Shown here in pieces: positions 1 through 7,315 of a DNA stretch of 15,329 nt. The DNA is from an uncultured Coprococcus sp. GTDB lineage: Bacteria > Bacillota > Clostridia > Lachnospirales > Lachnospiraceae. Numbering within the stretch: the stretch's first letter is position 1; each line of letters opens with the position of its first letter. The DNA lies in the NCBI GenBank assembly GCA_934247115.1, contig CAKQIY010000036.1, positions 1-15,329 of the forward strand, in the 5' to 3' direction. The translations under genes were made by a program, and so were the position numbers. The notes under the pieces are model-generated. The model made no database searches. It was not told where the DNA came from and saw nothing but the letters and a program-made list of their open reading frames with translations.

Positions 1-531
1 GATCTGGGAGCAGTCGGCAAGGGATATGGCTGTGACAGGGCAGCAGAGTATCTTAAAGGGACTGATGCGGCCGGTGCATGTGTGGCCCTGGGCGGAAGCA
101 TAGTTGTGTATGGAAGCAAGCCTGATGGTACAGCCTGGAAGGTCGGTGTCAAGGATCCGAGAGCCGGAGAGGAAACGACGATGGGTGTCATAAGCTTTGG
201 CGATGGGGAGACGGCATTTGTATCCACATCGGGAGATTATGAAAAGTATTTTGAGCAGGATGGCAGGAGATACCACCACATACTTGATCCCCGGACAGGA
301 TATCCGGCATGGAATGGTACGATAGCGGCCACGGTAGTGTGTGATGACGGACTGACCAGTGACGCCTTGTCCACACTGTGTATGCTGATGGATAAGGATA
401 AGGCTATGAAGACCATTCAGGAGTATGGTGCGGAGGCCGTCATCATAGATGAGGATAAGAATGTGTATGTCAGTGAAGGACTGAAGGACAAATTCACCAT
501 AACGGCAGAAGACTATAAATTGGCAGAGTGA
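1..531 (+). CDS. apbE: FAD:protein FMN transferase (ApbE), C-terminal part, 5' truncated by window
   Basis: The open frame runs from base 1, with no start in the window, to TGA at 529-531. It gives about 176 residues, so the N-terminal half (usually a lipoprotein signal in this family) is missing. The ATG at 82 is internal. Family hallmarks are visible: DLGAVGKGYGCD at the very start (the flavin-binding 'DLGaiaKGya.D' motif), GGSIVVYG, VSTSGDYEKYF, HHILDPRTGYPA, and TSDALSTL near the end, where the Asp and Thr bind the catalytic Mg2+. ApbE enzymes move FMN from FAD onto a Thr or Ser in Dxx[S/T]GA[T/S] motifs on the outer face of the membrane. The nearby fused RnfD-RnfG protein carries such a motif and is the natural substrate (inference from context). 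It is followed after 9 nt by the NusG-II gene. Confidence 0.95.
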   Translation, partial: DLGAVGKGYGCDRAAEYLKGTDAAGACVALGGSIVVYGSKPDGTAWKVGVKDPRAGEETTMGVISFGDGETAFVSTSGDYEKYFEQDGRRYHHILDPRTGYPAWNGTIAATVVCDDGLTSDALSTLCMLMDKDKAMKTIQEYGAEAVIIDEDKNVYVSEGLKDKFTITAEDYKLAE

Positions 532-540
532 TGTGAAGAT

Positions 541-909
541 ATGGCAGGATGGTTTAGAAAAAAAGATCTGATATTGTGTGTAGTCCTTTTAGTAGCGGGA
601 ATTATATGCTGGCTTGTCATGCGGCTTGTGCTTCCGGCTGGAAATACCGCGAATGTGTATATAGAGGGCAATCTGGTGCAGACTATAGACATGACAGTCG
701 ATGATACCTATGAGTTCAGCACGGACAGGGGCAGCAATACTGTTGTGGTTGAATCTGGAAAGATCCGTGTCAGTGATGCGGACTGTCCGGATAAGGTGTG
801 CGTGGATATGGGCTGGAAGAGCAGGCGTGGAGAGACGATAACCTGTCTTCCACACAAGCTGGTCATAGAGATACAAGGTGGCGGGGAAAGAGATATAGAT
901 GTGCAGTAG
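541..909 (+). CDS. Membrane-anchored NusG domain II protein
   Basis: A 122-residue protein with one N-terminal membrane helix (about residues 9-31, preceded by RKK, so the N-terminus is inside) and a small extracytosolic domain. The domain matches the NusG-II / DUF1312 family. It has the conserved Cys pair in ADCPDKVCVDMG (C82, C87) and a third Cys in TCLPHKLVIEI (C102). Despite the name this is not a transcription factor, because it lacks the NGN and KOW parts of NusG. Members are commonly found beside ApbE, Gx-family proteins and Rnf or flavin-based extracellular electron transfer genes. As I recall, EetA of Listeria belongs to this family. The three conserved cysteines suggest a redox or metal role, but that is inference. 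The ribosome site is weak (GTGAAG, close to the ATG). The stop overlaps the next gene by 11 nt, so the two are co-translated. Confidence 0.85.
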   Translation: MAGWFRKKDLILCVVLLVAGIICWLVMRLVLPAGNTANVYIEGNLVQTIDMTVDDTYEFSTDRGSNTVVVESGKIRVSDADCPDKVCVDMGWKSRRGETITCLPHKLVIEIQGGGERDIDVQ

Positions 910-1456
910 AGATAAAAATGATCAGAAAAGTTCAGCGACGGCTGTGGGCAGAACACATGGCTGGAGCACAAAAAGAATCACATATACAGGCATGTTCGTG
1001 GCCATAGCCATGGTGTTTTCCTATCTTGAATCTATGATTCCGGTGAATATAGCGATTCCTGGAATCAAGCTGGGACTTGCCAACATGGTTACCATAGTGG
1101 TCATGTACAGGCTTGGGATATCAGATGCGTGGATAGTGTCGATTGTCAGAGTTGTGTTGTCATCACTGCTCTTTGGTAATATGATGGTTATGGTATATAG
1201 CATTGCGGGAGCGGTGCTGTCACTTCTGGTCATGTCGATCTGCAGGAAAAAGGAGCTGTTCGGACTTCTTGGAACGAGCATACTGGGCGGAGTGAGCCAT
1301 AATGCAGGGCAGATAGCCACGGCAGCGCTTCTCATGAAGAGTGGAAATATCATGTTGTATATGCCGGTGCTGTGCATATCGGGAACTATAGCCGGTGTGT
1401 GCATAGGCCTGGCGGGAACCGTGCTTGTCAGAAAGCTTCCGTCCATAGAATATTAG
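899..1456 (+). CDS. Gx transporter family membrane protein (often misnamed heptaprenyl diphosphate synthase component I)
   Basis: A 185-residue, very hydrophobic protein with about five membrane helices. From residue 27 it follows the Gx / Hpre_diP_synt_I family pattern: KRITYTGMFVAIAMVFSYLE, then IPVNIAIPGIKLGLANMV, SIVRVVLSSLLFGN, and GGVSHNAGQIATA. The last resembles the substrate-binding core of ECF-type S components. The chosen ATG overlaps the previous gene by 11 nt and has a GGGGAAAG ribosome site about 8 nt upstream. The first 26 residues are polar and not conserved in type, so a downstream GTG at 944 is possible but has no ribosome site. The usual annotation as a prenyl synthase subunit is unlikely here, because no prenyl synthase component II is present. 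The link with ApbE and Rnf suggests a role in membrane redox or flavin/quinone supply (inference). A strong terminator follows. Confidence 0.85.
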   Translation: MCSRDKNDQKSSATAVGRTHGWSTKRITYTGMFVAIAMVFSYLESMIPVNIAIPGIKLGLANMVTIVVMYRLGISDAWIVSIVRVVLSSLLFGNMMVMVYSIAGAVLSLLVMSICRKKELFGLLGTSILGGVSHNAGQIATAALLMKSGNIMLYMPVLCISGTIAGVCIGLAGTVLVRKLPSIEY

Positions 1457-1482
1457 AATGATATCCGAATGAATTTATAAAT

Positions 1483-1543
1483 GATCACATATAAGATACA
1501 GAAAAGACATAAGTGTCTATATCTTATATGTGATCGTTTTTTA
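1483..1543 (+). terminator. Rho-independent terminator after the apbE/Gx operon
   Basis: A perfect 16-bp stem (GATCACATATAAGATA at 1483-1498 with its complement at 1520-1535) is followed by G and six T (1537-1542). The loop holds a second small stem, AGACA at 1505-1509 pairing with TGTCT at 1514-1518. It separates the ApbE/NusG-II/Gx transcript from the rnf promoter. Confidence 0.9.
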
Positions 1544-1599
1544 TGCGGATAAGCAGCAGAATTTCCATATTTTAAAATGATAATATATCCCCATTTAGG

Positions 1600-1628
1600 T
1601 TGTTTTTGAGGGCTTAAAGCGTTATTAT
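1600..1628 (+). promoter_or_regulatory. Predicted sigma-A promoter of the rnf operon
   Basis: TTGTTT at 1600-1605 and TATTAT at 1623-1628 are separated by exactly 17 nt. Transcription would start near 1635, about 42 nt before the rnfC ATG, in an AT-rich leader (T- and A-runs at 1638-1660). No clear Rex-type operator (TTGTGA...TCACAA) is visible around it. The rest of the 1457-1676 gap holds the upstream terminator and otherwise featureless AT-rich sequence. Confidence 0.6.
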
Positions 1629-1676
1629 ATAGGGAGATTTTTTTAATAAAAAATATATAAGGAAAAGAGGTAGAAC

Positions 1677-3002
1677 ATGGGTTTGTTAACATTTCTGGGC
1701 GGAATTCATCCATATGAAGGCAAAGAATTGTCAATGGAAAAGCCTGTCAGAGAATACCTTCCAAAAGGTGACTGTGTGTATCCGCTGAGTCAGCATATAG
1801 GGGCACCGGCCACACCTATAGTGAAGAAGGGCGACAGAGTCCTGGTTGGTCAGAAGATTGCGGAGGCCAGCGGTTTCGTGTCAGCGAATATACACTCATC
1901 TATATCGGGAAAGGTCAAGGCAATCGAGCCGAGATATGTGCCTGGTGGATCAAAGGTTGAATCAATAGTTGTAGAGAATGATGGTCTGTTTGAGGAGATC
2001 GACTTTGCAGCAAATGTAAAAGATCTGTCCACTCTGTATAGAGAGGATGTGAAGGAGATCATCAAGGAGGCCGGAATAGTAGGAATGGGCGGCGCCGGTT
2101 TCCCTGCAAATGTCAAGTTGTCCCCGAAGAACGAGGATGAGATCGACTACATAATAGTAAATGGCGCAGAGTGTGAGCCATATCTTACTTCGGATTACAG
2201 AAGGATGATGGAGGAACCGGACAAGCTGATACTGGGACTTGAGATATGTATCAATCTGTTTGATCATGCAAAGGGAATCATCGCCATAGAGGATAATAAA
2301 CCTGAGGCAATAGAACTTCTCAGGGATAAGGTAAAGGACAATGACAAGATCGAAGTCCATGTGATGAAGACCAAGTACCCTCAGGGTGCCGAGCGTCAGC
2401 TCATATATGCTAACACTGGAAGATATGTCAACTCCAAGATGCTTCCAGCGGATGCTGGATGTATAGTTCACAATGTTGATACCATCGTGTCCATATATGA
2501 GGCAGTTATAGAGGGAAGACCACTCTACACAAGAATAGTCACCATAACAGGTGATGCCATAGAGAATCCATGCAACCTTATGGTGAGGATAGGAACAAAC
2601 TGTCAGGAGCTTATAGAGGCTGCGGGTGGATTCAAGGATGGTGTGGTTCCAGAAAAGGTGATCTCAGGCGGACCGATGATGGGCAAAGCACTTTTTTCTC
2701 TTGATGTACCTGCAACAAAGGGTGTGTCAGCTCTTCTCTGTATGAGCCATGATGAGGTTGCAGATCTTGAGCCTAGCAACTGCATAAGATGCGGACGCTG
2801 TGTTGATGTGTGTCCCGGACGTATTGTTCCTTCGATGCTTGCTTCACTGGCTGAGCATGGGGATACAGAGGGCTTCCTTGCTCACAACGGAATGGAGTGC
2901 TGTGAGTGTGGATGCTGTTCATATGTATGTCCTGCCAAGAGACATCTGACACAGACCATCGCAGGAACAAGAAAATCCATAATTGCGAATAAAAAGAAGT
3001 AG
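1677..3002 (+). CDS. rnfC: Rnf complex subunit C (NADH/flavin and Fe-S subunit)
   Basis: A 441-residue peripheral subunit on the cytosolic face of the Rnf complex, where it exchanges electrons with NAD. It has the expected parts: an N-terminal lipoyl/biotin-like domain (GGIHPYEGKE from residue 9; IHSSISGKVKAI at 72-83), the glycine-rich nucleotide/FMN motif GMGGAGFP at 136-143, NGAECEPYLTSD at 162-173, an SLBB-like region, and two 4Fe-4S motifs. The first motif is C369-xx-C372-xx-C375-xxx-C379-P and the second is C408-xx-C411-xx-C414-xxx-C418-P, with extra Cys at 409 and 413. The length is typical of clostridial RnfC. The ribosome site is GAGG about 7 nt upstream. The gene opens the operon in the clostridial order C-D-G-E-A-B and ends 12 nt before the TTG of the next gene. 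Confidence 0.97.
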   Translation: MGLLTFLGGIHPYEGKELSMEKPVREYLPKGDCVYPLSQHIGAPATPIVKKGDRVLVGQKIAEASGFVSANIHSSISGKVKAIEPRYVPGGSKVESIVVENDGLFEEIDFAANVKDLSTLYREDVKEIIKEAGIVGMGGAGFPANVKLSPKNEDEIDYIIVNGAECEPYLTSDYRRMMEEPDKLILGLEICINLFDHAKGIIAIEDNKPEAIELLRDKVKDNDKIEVHVMKTKYPQGAERQLIYANTGRYVNSKMLPADAGCIVHNVDTIVSIYEAVIEGRPLYTRIVTITGDAIENPCNLMVRIGTNCQELIEAAGGFKDGVVPEKVISGGPMMGKALFSLDVPATKGVSALLCMSHDEVADLEPSNCIRCGRCVDVCPGRIVPSMLASLAEHGDTEGFLAHNGMECCECGCCSYVCPAKRHLTQTIAGTRKSIIANKKK

Positions 3003-3006
3003 GAGG
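3001..3006 (+). promoter_or_regulatory. Shine-Dalgarno site that decides the rnfD-G start (TTG at 3015)
   Basis: AGGAGG at 3001-3006 overlaps the rnfC stop (TAG 3000-3002) and the in-frame GTG at 3006, so that GTG cannot be used. The in-frame TTG at 3015 lies 8 nt downstream, which is ideal spacing, and gives MDNTFKISSSPHVRDKRST, the normal RnfD beginning. Confidence 0.8.
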
Positions 3007-3014
3007 TGCACACA

Positions 3015-4640
3015 TTGGATAACACATTTAAGATTTCGTCATCTCCACATGTCAGAGATAAACGAAGTACACAGAGCATTATGCTGGATGTGATCATTGC
3101 TTTGCTTCCGGCAACCGTATTTGGAATCATCAACTTCGAGCTGAACGCTATGATACTTATACTCACATGCGTGGTCTCATGCGTGCTGTTTGAGTGGCTG
3201 TACCAGAAGATGATGAACAGAAAAGTAACCATAAGCGATCTCAGTGCAGTTGTAACAGGACTTCTTCTTGCACTGAACCTCTCACCGGATGTACCAGTGT
3301 GGATGGCGATACTCGGAAGTGCATTTGCCATCATCATAGTTAAACAGCTCTTTGGAGGACTGGGATTCAACTTCATGAACCCTGCGCTGGGTGCAAGATG
3401 TTTCCTGCTCATATCATTTGCGGGAAGAATGACATCATTCTCGTATGATGGCGTGACAACTGCTACACCTCTTGCAGTGCTCAAGAACACAGGGGATCTG
3501 GCAAATGTCAATGTACTCAATATGTTTCTTGGAAATATACCGGGAACCATAGGTGAGACATCAGTTGTATGTTTACTTGTTGGTGCGGCTTATCTTCTGA
3601 TCAGAAGAGTTATAAAGCCGGTTATTCCACTTACATATATAGGAACATTTGCGGTGCTTATTATGATATATGCGGTTGCATCGGGTAGAGGTTTTGATCT
3701 TACATTCCTTGCAGCACACCTGTGCGGTGGTGGTCTGATGCTTGGAGCATTCTTTATGGCAACTGACTATGTTACATCACCTATCACACCTGCGGGTAAG
3801 GTTGTGTTTGGTGTGATACTTGGTATACTCACATTCTGTTTCAGAATATACGGAGGATCAGCAGAGGGCGTATCATATGCGATCATATTCTCCAACCTGC
3901 TTGTGCCACTCATTGAGAGATGGACACAGCCGAAGAGCTTCGGAGAGGGTGCAGAGCTTGCAGCCCAGGGTGACACAGCCGGAACAAAGTCCAAGATGGA
4001 TACAAAGTCTATTGTTATAGCAACTATAGCAATCATGATAATCACAGTCATAGCAGGATTTGCACTGGCTTATGTATATAAGATCACAAAGGATCCTATA
4101 GCAGTTACAGAGCAGAAAGCAAAGGAAGAGGCATATAAGGCGGTATTCAATGATGCGGATTCGTTTGACAGCTATGCTGACTTTGATGCCGATGCGGCTG
4201 CAAAGATTCTGTCAGATGCCGGATATAACGCAGATATAGATGAGATCGTGGAAGCAAAGGGCAGCGATGGTTCAGTGCTTGGATATGTTGTGACTGTCAC
4301 ATCACATGAGGCGTATAGTGGAGACCTTCAGCTTGCCATGGGAGTCAGAGCGGATGGAACGACAAATGGAATCTCGTTCCTGTCACTCTCAGAGACAGCA
4401 GGACTTGGTATGGAGGCTGACACAGACAGCTTCAAGTCGCAGTTCGCCGGCAAGAATGTTGAAAAGTTCCAGTACACCAAGTCAGGTGCCACAGTGGACG
4501 AGGAGATAGATGCCCTGTCAGGCGCTACCATCACAACAAATGCGGTTACCAATGCGGTGAATGCGGGACTTGAGTATGTGAAGTCCATAAATGGCGGAGC
4601 TGCAGATTCATCGGCAGCATCGAACGGAGGTGACAAGTAA
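3015..4640 (+). CDS. rnfD-rnfG: Fused RnfD-RnfG subunit of the Rnf complex
   Basis: One uninterrupted frame of 541 residues (TTG start) holds two Rnf subunits that are normally separate. Residues 1-310 are RnfD: SSSPHVRDKRST at 8-19, about nine or ten membrane helices, GFNFMNPALGARCF at 117-130, MATDYVTSPITPAGK at 248-262, and the usual end ERWTQPKSFG at 301-310. After a polar linker (311-330) comes RnfG: a membrane helix at about 332-355, then an outer FMN-binding domain ending in D499-A-L-S-G-A-T505, the ApbE flavinylation motif with Thr505 as the FMN-carrying residue. The topology fits, because the RnfD C-terminus and the RnfG N-terminus both face the cytosol. The RnfD part has a variant flavin motif, D145-G-V-T-T-A-T151, with Thr instead of Gly. 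No stop, frameshift or good internal ribosome site is seen near Met328. The stop overlaps the rnfE start (TAATG). Confidence 0.93.
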   Translation: MDNTFKISSSPHVRDKRSTQSIMLDVIIALLPATVFGIINFELNAMILILTCVVSCVLFEWLYQKMMNRKVTISDLSAVVTGLLLALNLSPDVPVWMAILGSAFAIIIVKQLFGGLGFNFMNPALGARCFLLISFAGRMTSFSYDGVTTATPLAVLKNTGDLANVNVLNMFLGNIPGTIGETSVVCLLVGAAYLLIRRVIKPVIPLTYIGTFAVLIMIYAVASGRGFDLTFLAAHLCGGGLMLGAFFMATDYVTSPITPAGKVVFGVILGILTFCFRIYGGSAEGVSYAIIFSNLLVPLIERWTQPKSFGEGAELAAQGDTAGTKSKMDTKSIVIATIAIMIITVIAGFALAYVYKITKDPIAVTEQKAKEEAYKAVFNDADSFDSYADFDADAAAKILSDAGYNADIDEIVEAKGSDGSVLGYVVTVTSHEAYSGDLQLAMGVRADGTTNGISFLSLSETAGLGMEADTDSFKSQFAGKNVEKFQYTKSGATVDEEIDALSGATITTNAVTNAVNAGLEYVKSINGGAADSSAASNGGDK

Positions 4641-5932
4641 TGGGAAAATGTACAGAGCGTTTATATAACGGTATTGTGAAAGAGAACCCGACCTTCGTAC
4701 AGATGCTTGGAATGTGTCCGACACTTGCGGTCACATCATCAGCCATCAACGGCGCAGGAATGGGACTTACGACCACATGTATCCTGGTGCTCAGCAACTT
4801 CATGATCTCAGCACTCAGAAAGGTCATACCTGATAAGGTCAGAATACCATCGTTTATAGTTATCATAGCTTCATTTGTTACGATTATACAGTTCCTGCTG
4901 CAGGCGTACCTGCCATCACTCAACAGCAGCCTTGGACTGTATATACCACTTATAGTTGTTAACTGTATCATCCTTGGACGTGCCGAGGCATATGCCTCCA
5001 AGAACAAGGTACTTCCATCCATATTCGATGGACTTGGAATGGGTCTTGGATTTACAGTTGGACTTACACTTATAGGAATGTTCAGAGAGCTTGTAGGAAA
5101 GGGCTGTGTATTTGGATTCCAGATACTTGGAGATGGCAACTTACTTCAGAACTCATCGGGAATTATAAAGGGTATAGGCAATGCGCTCAGCCTGTACACC
5201 CCTATAACAATATTTGTACTTGCACCTGGTGCATTCTTCGTGCTTGCATTCATCATAGCATTTATCAACAAGAGAAATGCAAAGAAGGCGGCTGAGGCTC
5301 TGGCAAATGGAGAGGAGATCCCGGCAGCATGCAGACCGGACTCATGTGCAGGCTGTATCAATGCAGCATGTTGTGGCAAGCTGGTTTCAGAGACTCCGGC
5401 TCCTGTAAAGGCAGCAGAGGCTCCGACGAAATCTTCAGCGGATGCAAAACAGGTTAAGAAGCAGGAAGAGACACCTGCAGCGGCAGATAAGGATGCAGCA
5501 AAGAATACAGCGCCAGAGGCTGACAAGCCAGATGAGGCGAAGAAGGATGAGCCAAGGCTCAGCCCATATGCACCTACCAGAGAATCCGTTCTCGCTGATA
5601 TAAAGCTTGTTCCAAATGCAACTGGAAAGATGCTTAAGGAGCATGCTGGGGAAGTTCAGCAGGAAAAGGCGCCAGATGAGGAGCAGCAGACTGTTACAGA
5701 TACTCAGTCAGACAGTCAGGACAATCTCCCGAATGAGAATTCAACAGAGCAGCCGGCAGCAGAACAGGAAGTAGCAGACAAAGTGTCAGCAGAGCAGCCA
5801 TCAACGGATCAGCCGACGGAAGCAGAGCAGCCAGAACATTCTGCAGAGAACGAGCCAACAGATTCCGACATAAAGCTCAAGGAGACAATGGCTCATATAA
5901 AGAAGAAAAAAGGAAAGGGAGGTAAGAGATAA
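4640..5932 (+). CDS. rnfE: Rnf complex subunit E with a long Cys-containing, low-complexity C-terminal tail
   Basis: 430 residues, about twice the usual RnfE. Residues 1-212 are a complete RnfE with six membrane helices. They include LGMCPTLAVTSS (C26) and PLIVVNCIILGRAEAYA (C109), the two cysteines that with those of RnfA hold the membrane-embedded 2Fe-2S cluster, and FDGLGMGLGFTVGL at 129-142. The helices end in the basic KRNAKKAAEA, which points to a cytosolic tail. The tail opens with a cysteine group (C231-x4-C236-xx-C239-x4-C244-C245). It continues with about 185 residues rich in Glu, Lys, Ala, Pro and Gln, predicted disordered, with EQP repeats and a basic KKKKGKGGKR end. A more sequence-like patch lies at about residues 306-337 (SPYAPTRESVLADIKLVP...). 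A short Cys-rich end is familiar in clostridial RnfE, but the long acidic/basic tail is not. The gene overlaps both neighbours by one base (TAATG). Confidence 0.93.
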   Translation: MGKCTERLYNGIVKENPTFVQMLGMCPTLAVTSSAINGAGMGLTTTCILVLSNFMISALRKVIPDKVRIPSFIVIIASFVTIIQFLLQAYLPSLNSSLGLYIPLIVVNCIILGRAEAYASKNKVLPSIFDGLGMGLGFTVGLTLIGMFRELVGKGCVFGFQILGDGNLLQNSSGIIKGIGNALSLYTPITIFVLAPGAFFVLAFIIAFINKRNAKKAAEALANGEEIPAACRPDSCAGCINAACCGKLVSETPAPVKAAEAPTKSSADAKQVKKQEETPAAADKDAAKNTAPEADKPDEAKKDEPRLSPYAPTRESVLADIKLVPNATGKMLKEHAGEVQQEKAPDEEQQTVTDTQSDSQDNLPNENSTEQPAAEQEVADKVSAEQPSTDQPTEAEQPEHSAENEPTDSDIKLKETMAHIKKKKGKGGKR

Positions 5933-6504
5933 TGAATATTTTATTGTTAGCCATCGGAGCGGCACTTGTAAATAATGTTATCCTCAGCCAGTTCCTCGGA
6001 CTGTGTCCTTTCCTTGGAGTGTCCAAGAGTGTCAACACAGCAACCGGAATGGGAGCAGCGGTCGTGTTCGTCATGACCATAGCTTCATTTGTCACCAGCG
6101 TTGTGTATTACGGCATACTGAGAAGATTCGGACTTGAGTACCTCAACACCATAGTGTTCATCCTTGTGATCGCAGCACTTGTACAGTTTGTTGAGATGTT
6201 CCTCAAGAAGAAGGTAAAGTCACTGTATGAATCACTTGGTGTATATCTTCCATTGATCACGACCAACTGCGCCGTGCTTGGTATCGCTCTCTCGAATGTA
6301 CAGAGCGGTTACGGCATACTTGAGAGTACAATTAACGGATGTGGCTCTGCAGTCGGATTTACTATAGCCATAGTGATACTTGCAGGAATCAGAGAGAGAC
6401 TTGAGCACAGCCCTATACCTGAGTCATTCAAGGGAACTCCTATAGTTCTCATCACATCAGGTCTTATGGCAATCGCGTTCTTTGGTTTCTCAGGATTGAT
6501 ATAA
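5932..6504 (+). CDS. rnfA: Rnf complex subunit A
   Basis: 190 residues, the standard RnfA length, with six membrane helices. NNVILSQFLGLCPFLGVSK (residues 14-32, C25) and LPLITTNCAVLG (C113) carry the two cysteines that pair with those of RnfE to coordinate the 2Fe-2S cluster at the RnfA-RnfE interface. This cluster passes electrons across the membrane between RnfB and RnfD/G. RnfA and RnfE are inverted homologues, and GYGILESTINGCGSAVGFT (127-145) corresponds to the FDGLGMGLGFT segment of RnfE. The ATG overlaps the rnfE stop as TAATG, so translation is coupled. The ribosome site is GGGAGG at 5919-5924, inside the basic end of rnfE. Nothing is unusual in this subunit. Confidence 0.97.
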   Translation: MNILLLAIGAALVNNVILSQFLGLCPFLGVSKSVNTATGMGAAVVFVMTIASFVTSVVYYGILRRFGLEYLNTIVFILVIAALVQFVEMFLKKKVKSLYESLGVYLPLITTNCAVLGIALSNVQSGYGILESTINGCGSAVGFTIAIVILAGIRERLEHSPIPESFKGTPIVLITSGLMAIAFFGFSGLI

Positions 6505-6517
6505 GGAGGGTGCAGAT

Positions 6518-7303
6518 ATGACAGGAATATTGATAGCTGTGGCAGTTGTCGCAGGCGTAGGTATTGTGATAGGTATCCTTCTGGGTGTCGCAGGAGAGAA
6601 ATTTAAGGTAGAAGTAGATGAGAAAGAAATAGCAGTAAGAGAGCTGCTTCCAGGAAATAACTGCGGTGGATGTGGATATCCGGGTTGTGATGGTCTGGCT
6701 GCGGCCATCGCCAAGGGCGAGATGCCGCCATCGGCATGTCCTGTAGGAGGCGAGGCAGTGGCAGCGAAGATCAGTGAGGTTATGGGCGTGGAAAACGCTG
6801 AAAATACAAGGTATGTGGCATTTGTCAAGTGTGCAGGAGACTGCGAGAAGGCAAAGGATGTATATGAGTATATTGGCCCAAGAGACTGTAAGCTGGCACA
6901 GAACAATCCCAACAACGGACCAAAGGCATGTACATACGGATGTACAGGTTATGGTTCATGTAAGGCAGTATGTGAGTTCGGGGCTATTGACATTATAGAT
7001 GGAATTGCGGTAATTAATAAGGAGAAGTGTAAGGCATGCGGCAAATGTGTCACAGAGTGCCCAAGACACCTGATAGAGCTGGTTCCTTATGACGCAGAGA
7101 GACTTGTCAGATGTAATTCCCATGACAAGGGACTTCAGGTCAAGGCGGTCTGCAGCGCAGGATGTATCGGATGTACACTGTGTGCAAGAAACTGTGAGGC
7201 TGGAGCCATCACCATAGACAGGAATCTTGCCCACATAGATCCGGAGAAGTGTACAAATTGTGGTGCATGTAAGGCCAAGTGCCCAGTAAAGATAATATCG
7301 TAA
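6518..7303 (+). CDS. rnfB: Rnf complex subunit B (ferredoxin-reactive polyferredoxin)
   Basis: 261 residues. An N-terminal membrane helix (about 4-25) is followed by a 4Fe-4S domain (C49-xx-C52-x4-C57...C74-P) and then a run of ferredoxin-like sites. These are C138-x3-C142-x5-C148-x3-C152, C171-xx-C174-xx-C177-xxx-C181-P, C212-x3-C216-xx-C219-xx-C222-xxx-C226, and C245-xx-C248-xx-C251-xxx-C255-P, plus single cysteines at 105, 109 and 124. In the Rnf complex this subunit exchanges electrons with ferredoxin. The length and cluster count fit the clostridial form, which is larger than the proteobacterial one. The start is supported by AGGAGGG at 6504-6510, 7 nt before the ATG. It closes the rnf set, but transcription should continue into nrdR, only 12 nt away. 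Confidence 0.97.
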   Translation: MTGILIAVAVVAGVGIVIGILLGVAGEKFKVEVDEKEIAVRELLPGNNCGGCGYPGCDGLAAAIAKGEMPPSACPVGGEAVAAKISEVMGVENAENTRYVAFVKCAGDCEKAKDVYEYIGPRDCKLAQNNPNNGPKACTYGCTGYGSCKAVCEFGAIDIIDGIAVINKEKCKACGKCVTECPRHLIELVPYDAERLVRCNSHDKGLQVKAVCSAGCIGCTLCARNCEAGAITIDRNLAHIDPEKCTNCGACKAKCPVKIIS

Positions 7304-7315
7304 GGAGAAAATTAT

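Noticed and set aside
82..531. ATG at 82 as the start of the first gene
   Set aside because: The same frame is open back to base 1 and encodes the conserved DLGAVGKGYGCD motif upstream of this ATG, so it is internal to a truncated apbE.
541..909. Transcription factor NusG
   Set aside because: Only the domain-II-like part is present, attached to a membrane helix. It lacks the NGN and KOW domains.
1543..1676. Rex-type redox operator or riboswitch ahead of rnfC
   Set aside because: I looked for TTGTGA-like half sites and for structured conserved leader elements, and saw only a promoter and AT-rich sequence.
3006..3014. GTG at 3006 as the rnfD-G start
   Set aside because: It overlaps the AGGAGG ribosome site, and the TTG at 3015 has correct spacing and matches the family N-terminus.
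2882..3550. Minus-strand open frame of 222 residues opposite rnfC/rnfD
   Set aside because: It lies across two well-supported genes, has no family motifs and no ribosome site, and reflects codon bias of the coding strand.
4482..4493. Earlier S-G-A-T sequence in the RnfG half (residues 490-493) as a second flavinylation site
   Set aside because: It lacks the Asp three residues before the Ser (Tyr is there) and is not at the conserved position. The 499-505 motif is the real one.
5146..5526. Minus-strand open frame of 126 residues opposite the rnfE tail
   Set aside because: It is Ala/Ser/Phe-rich, with no ribosome site. It is the antisense shadow of the Ala/Glu/Lys-rich rnfE tail.
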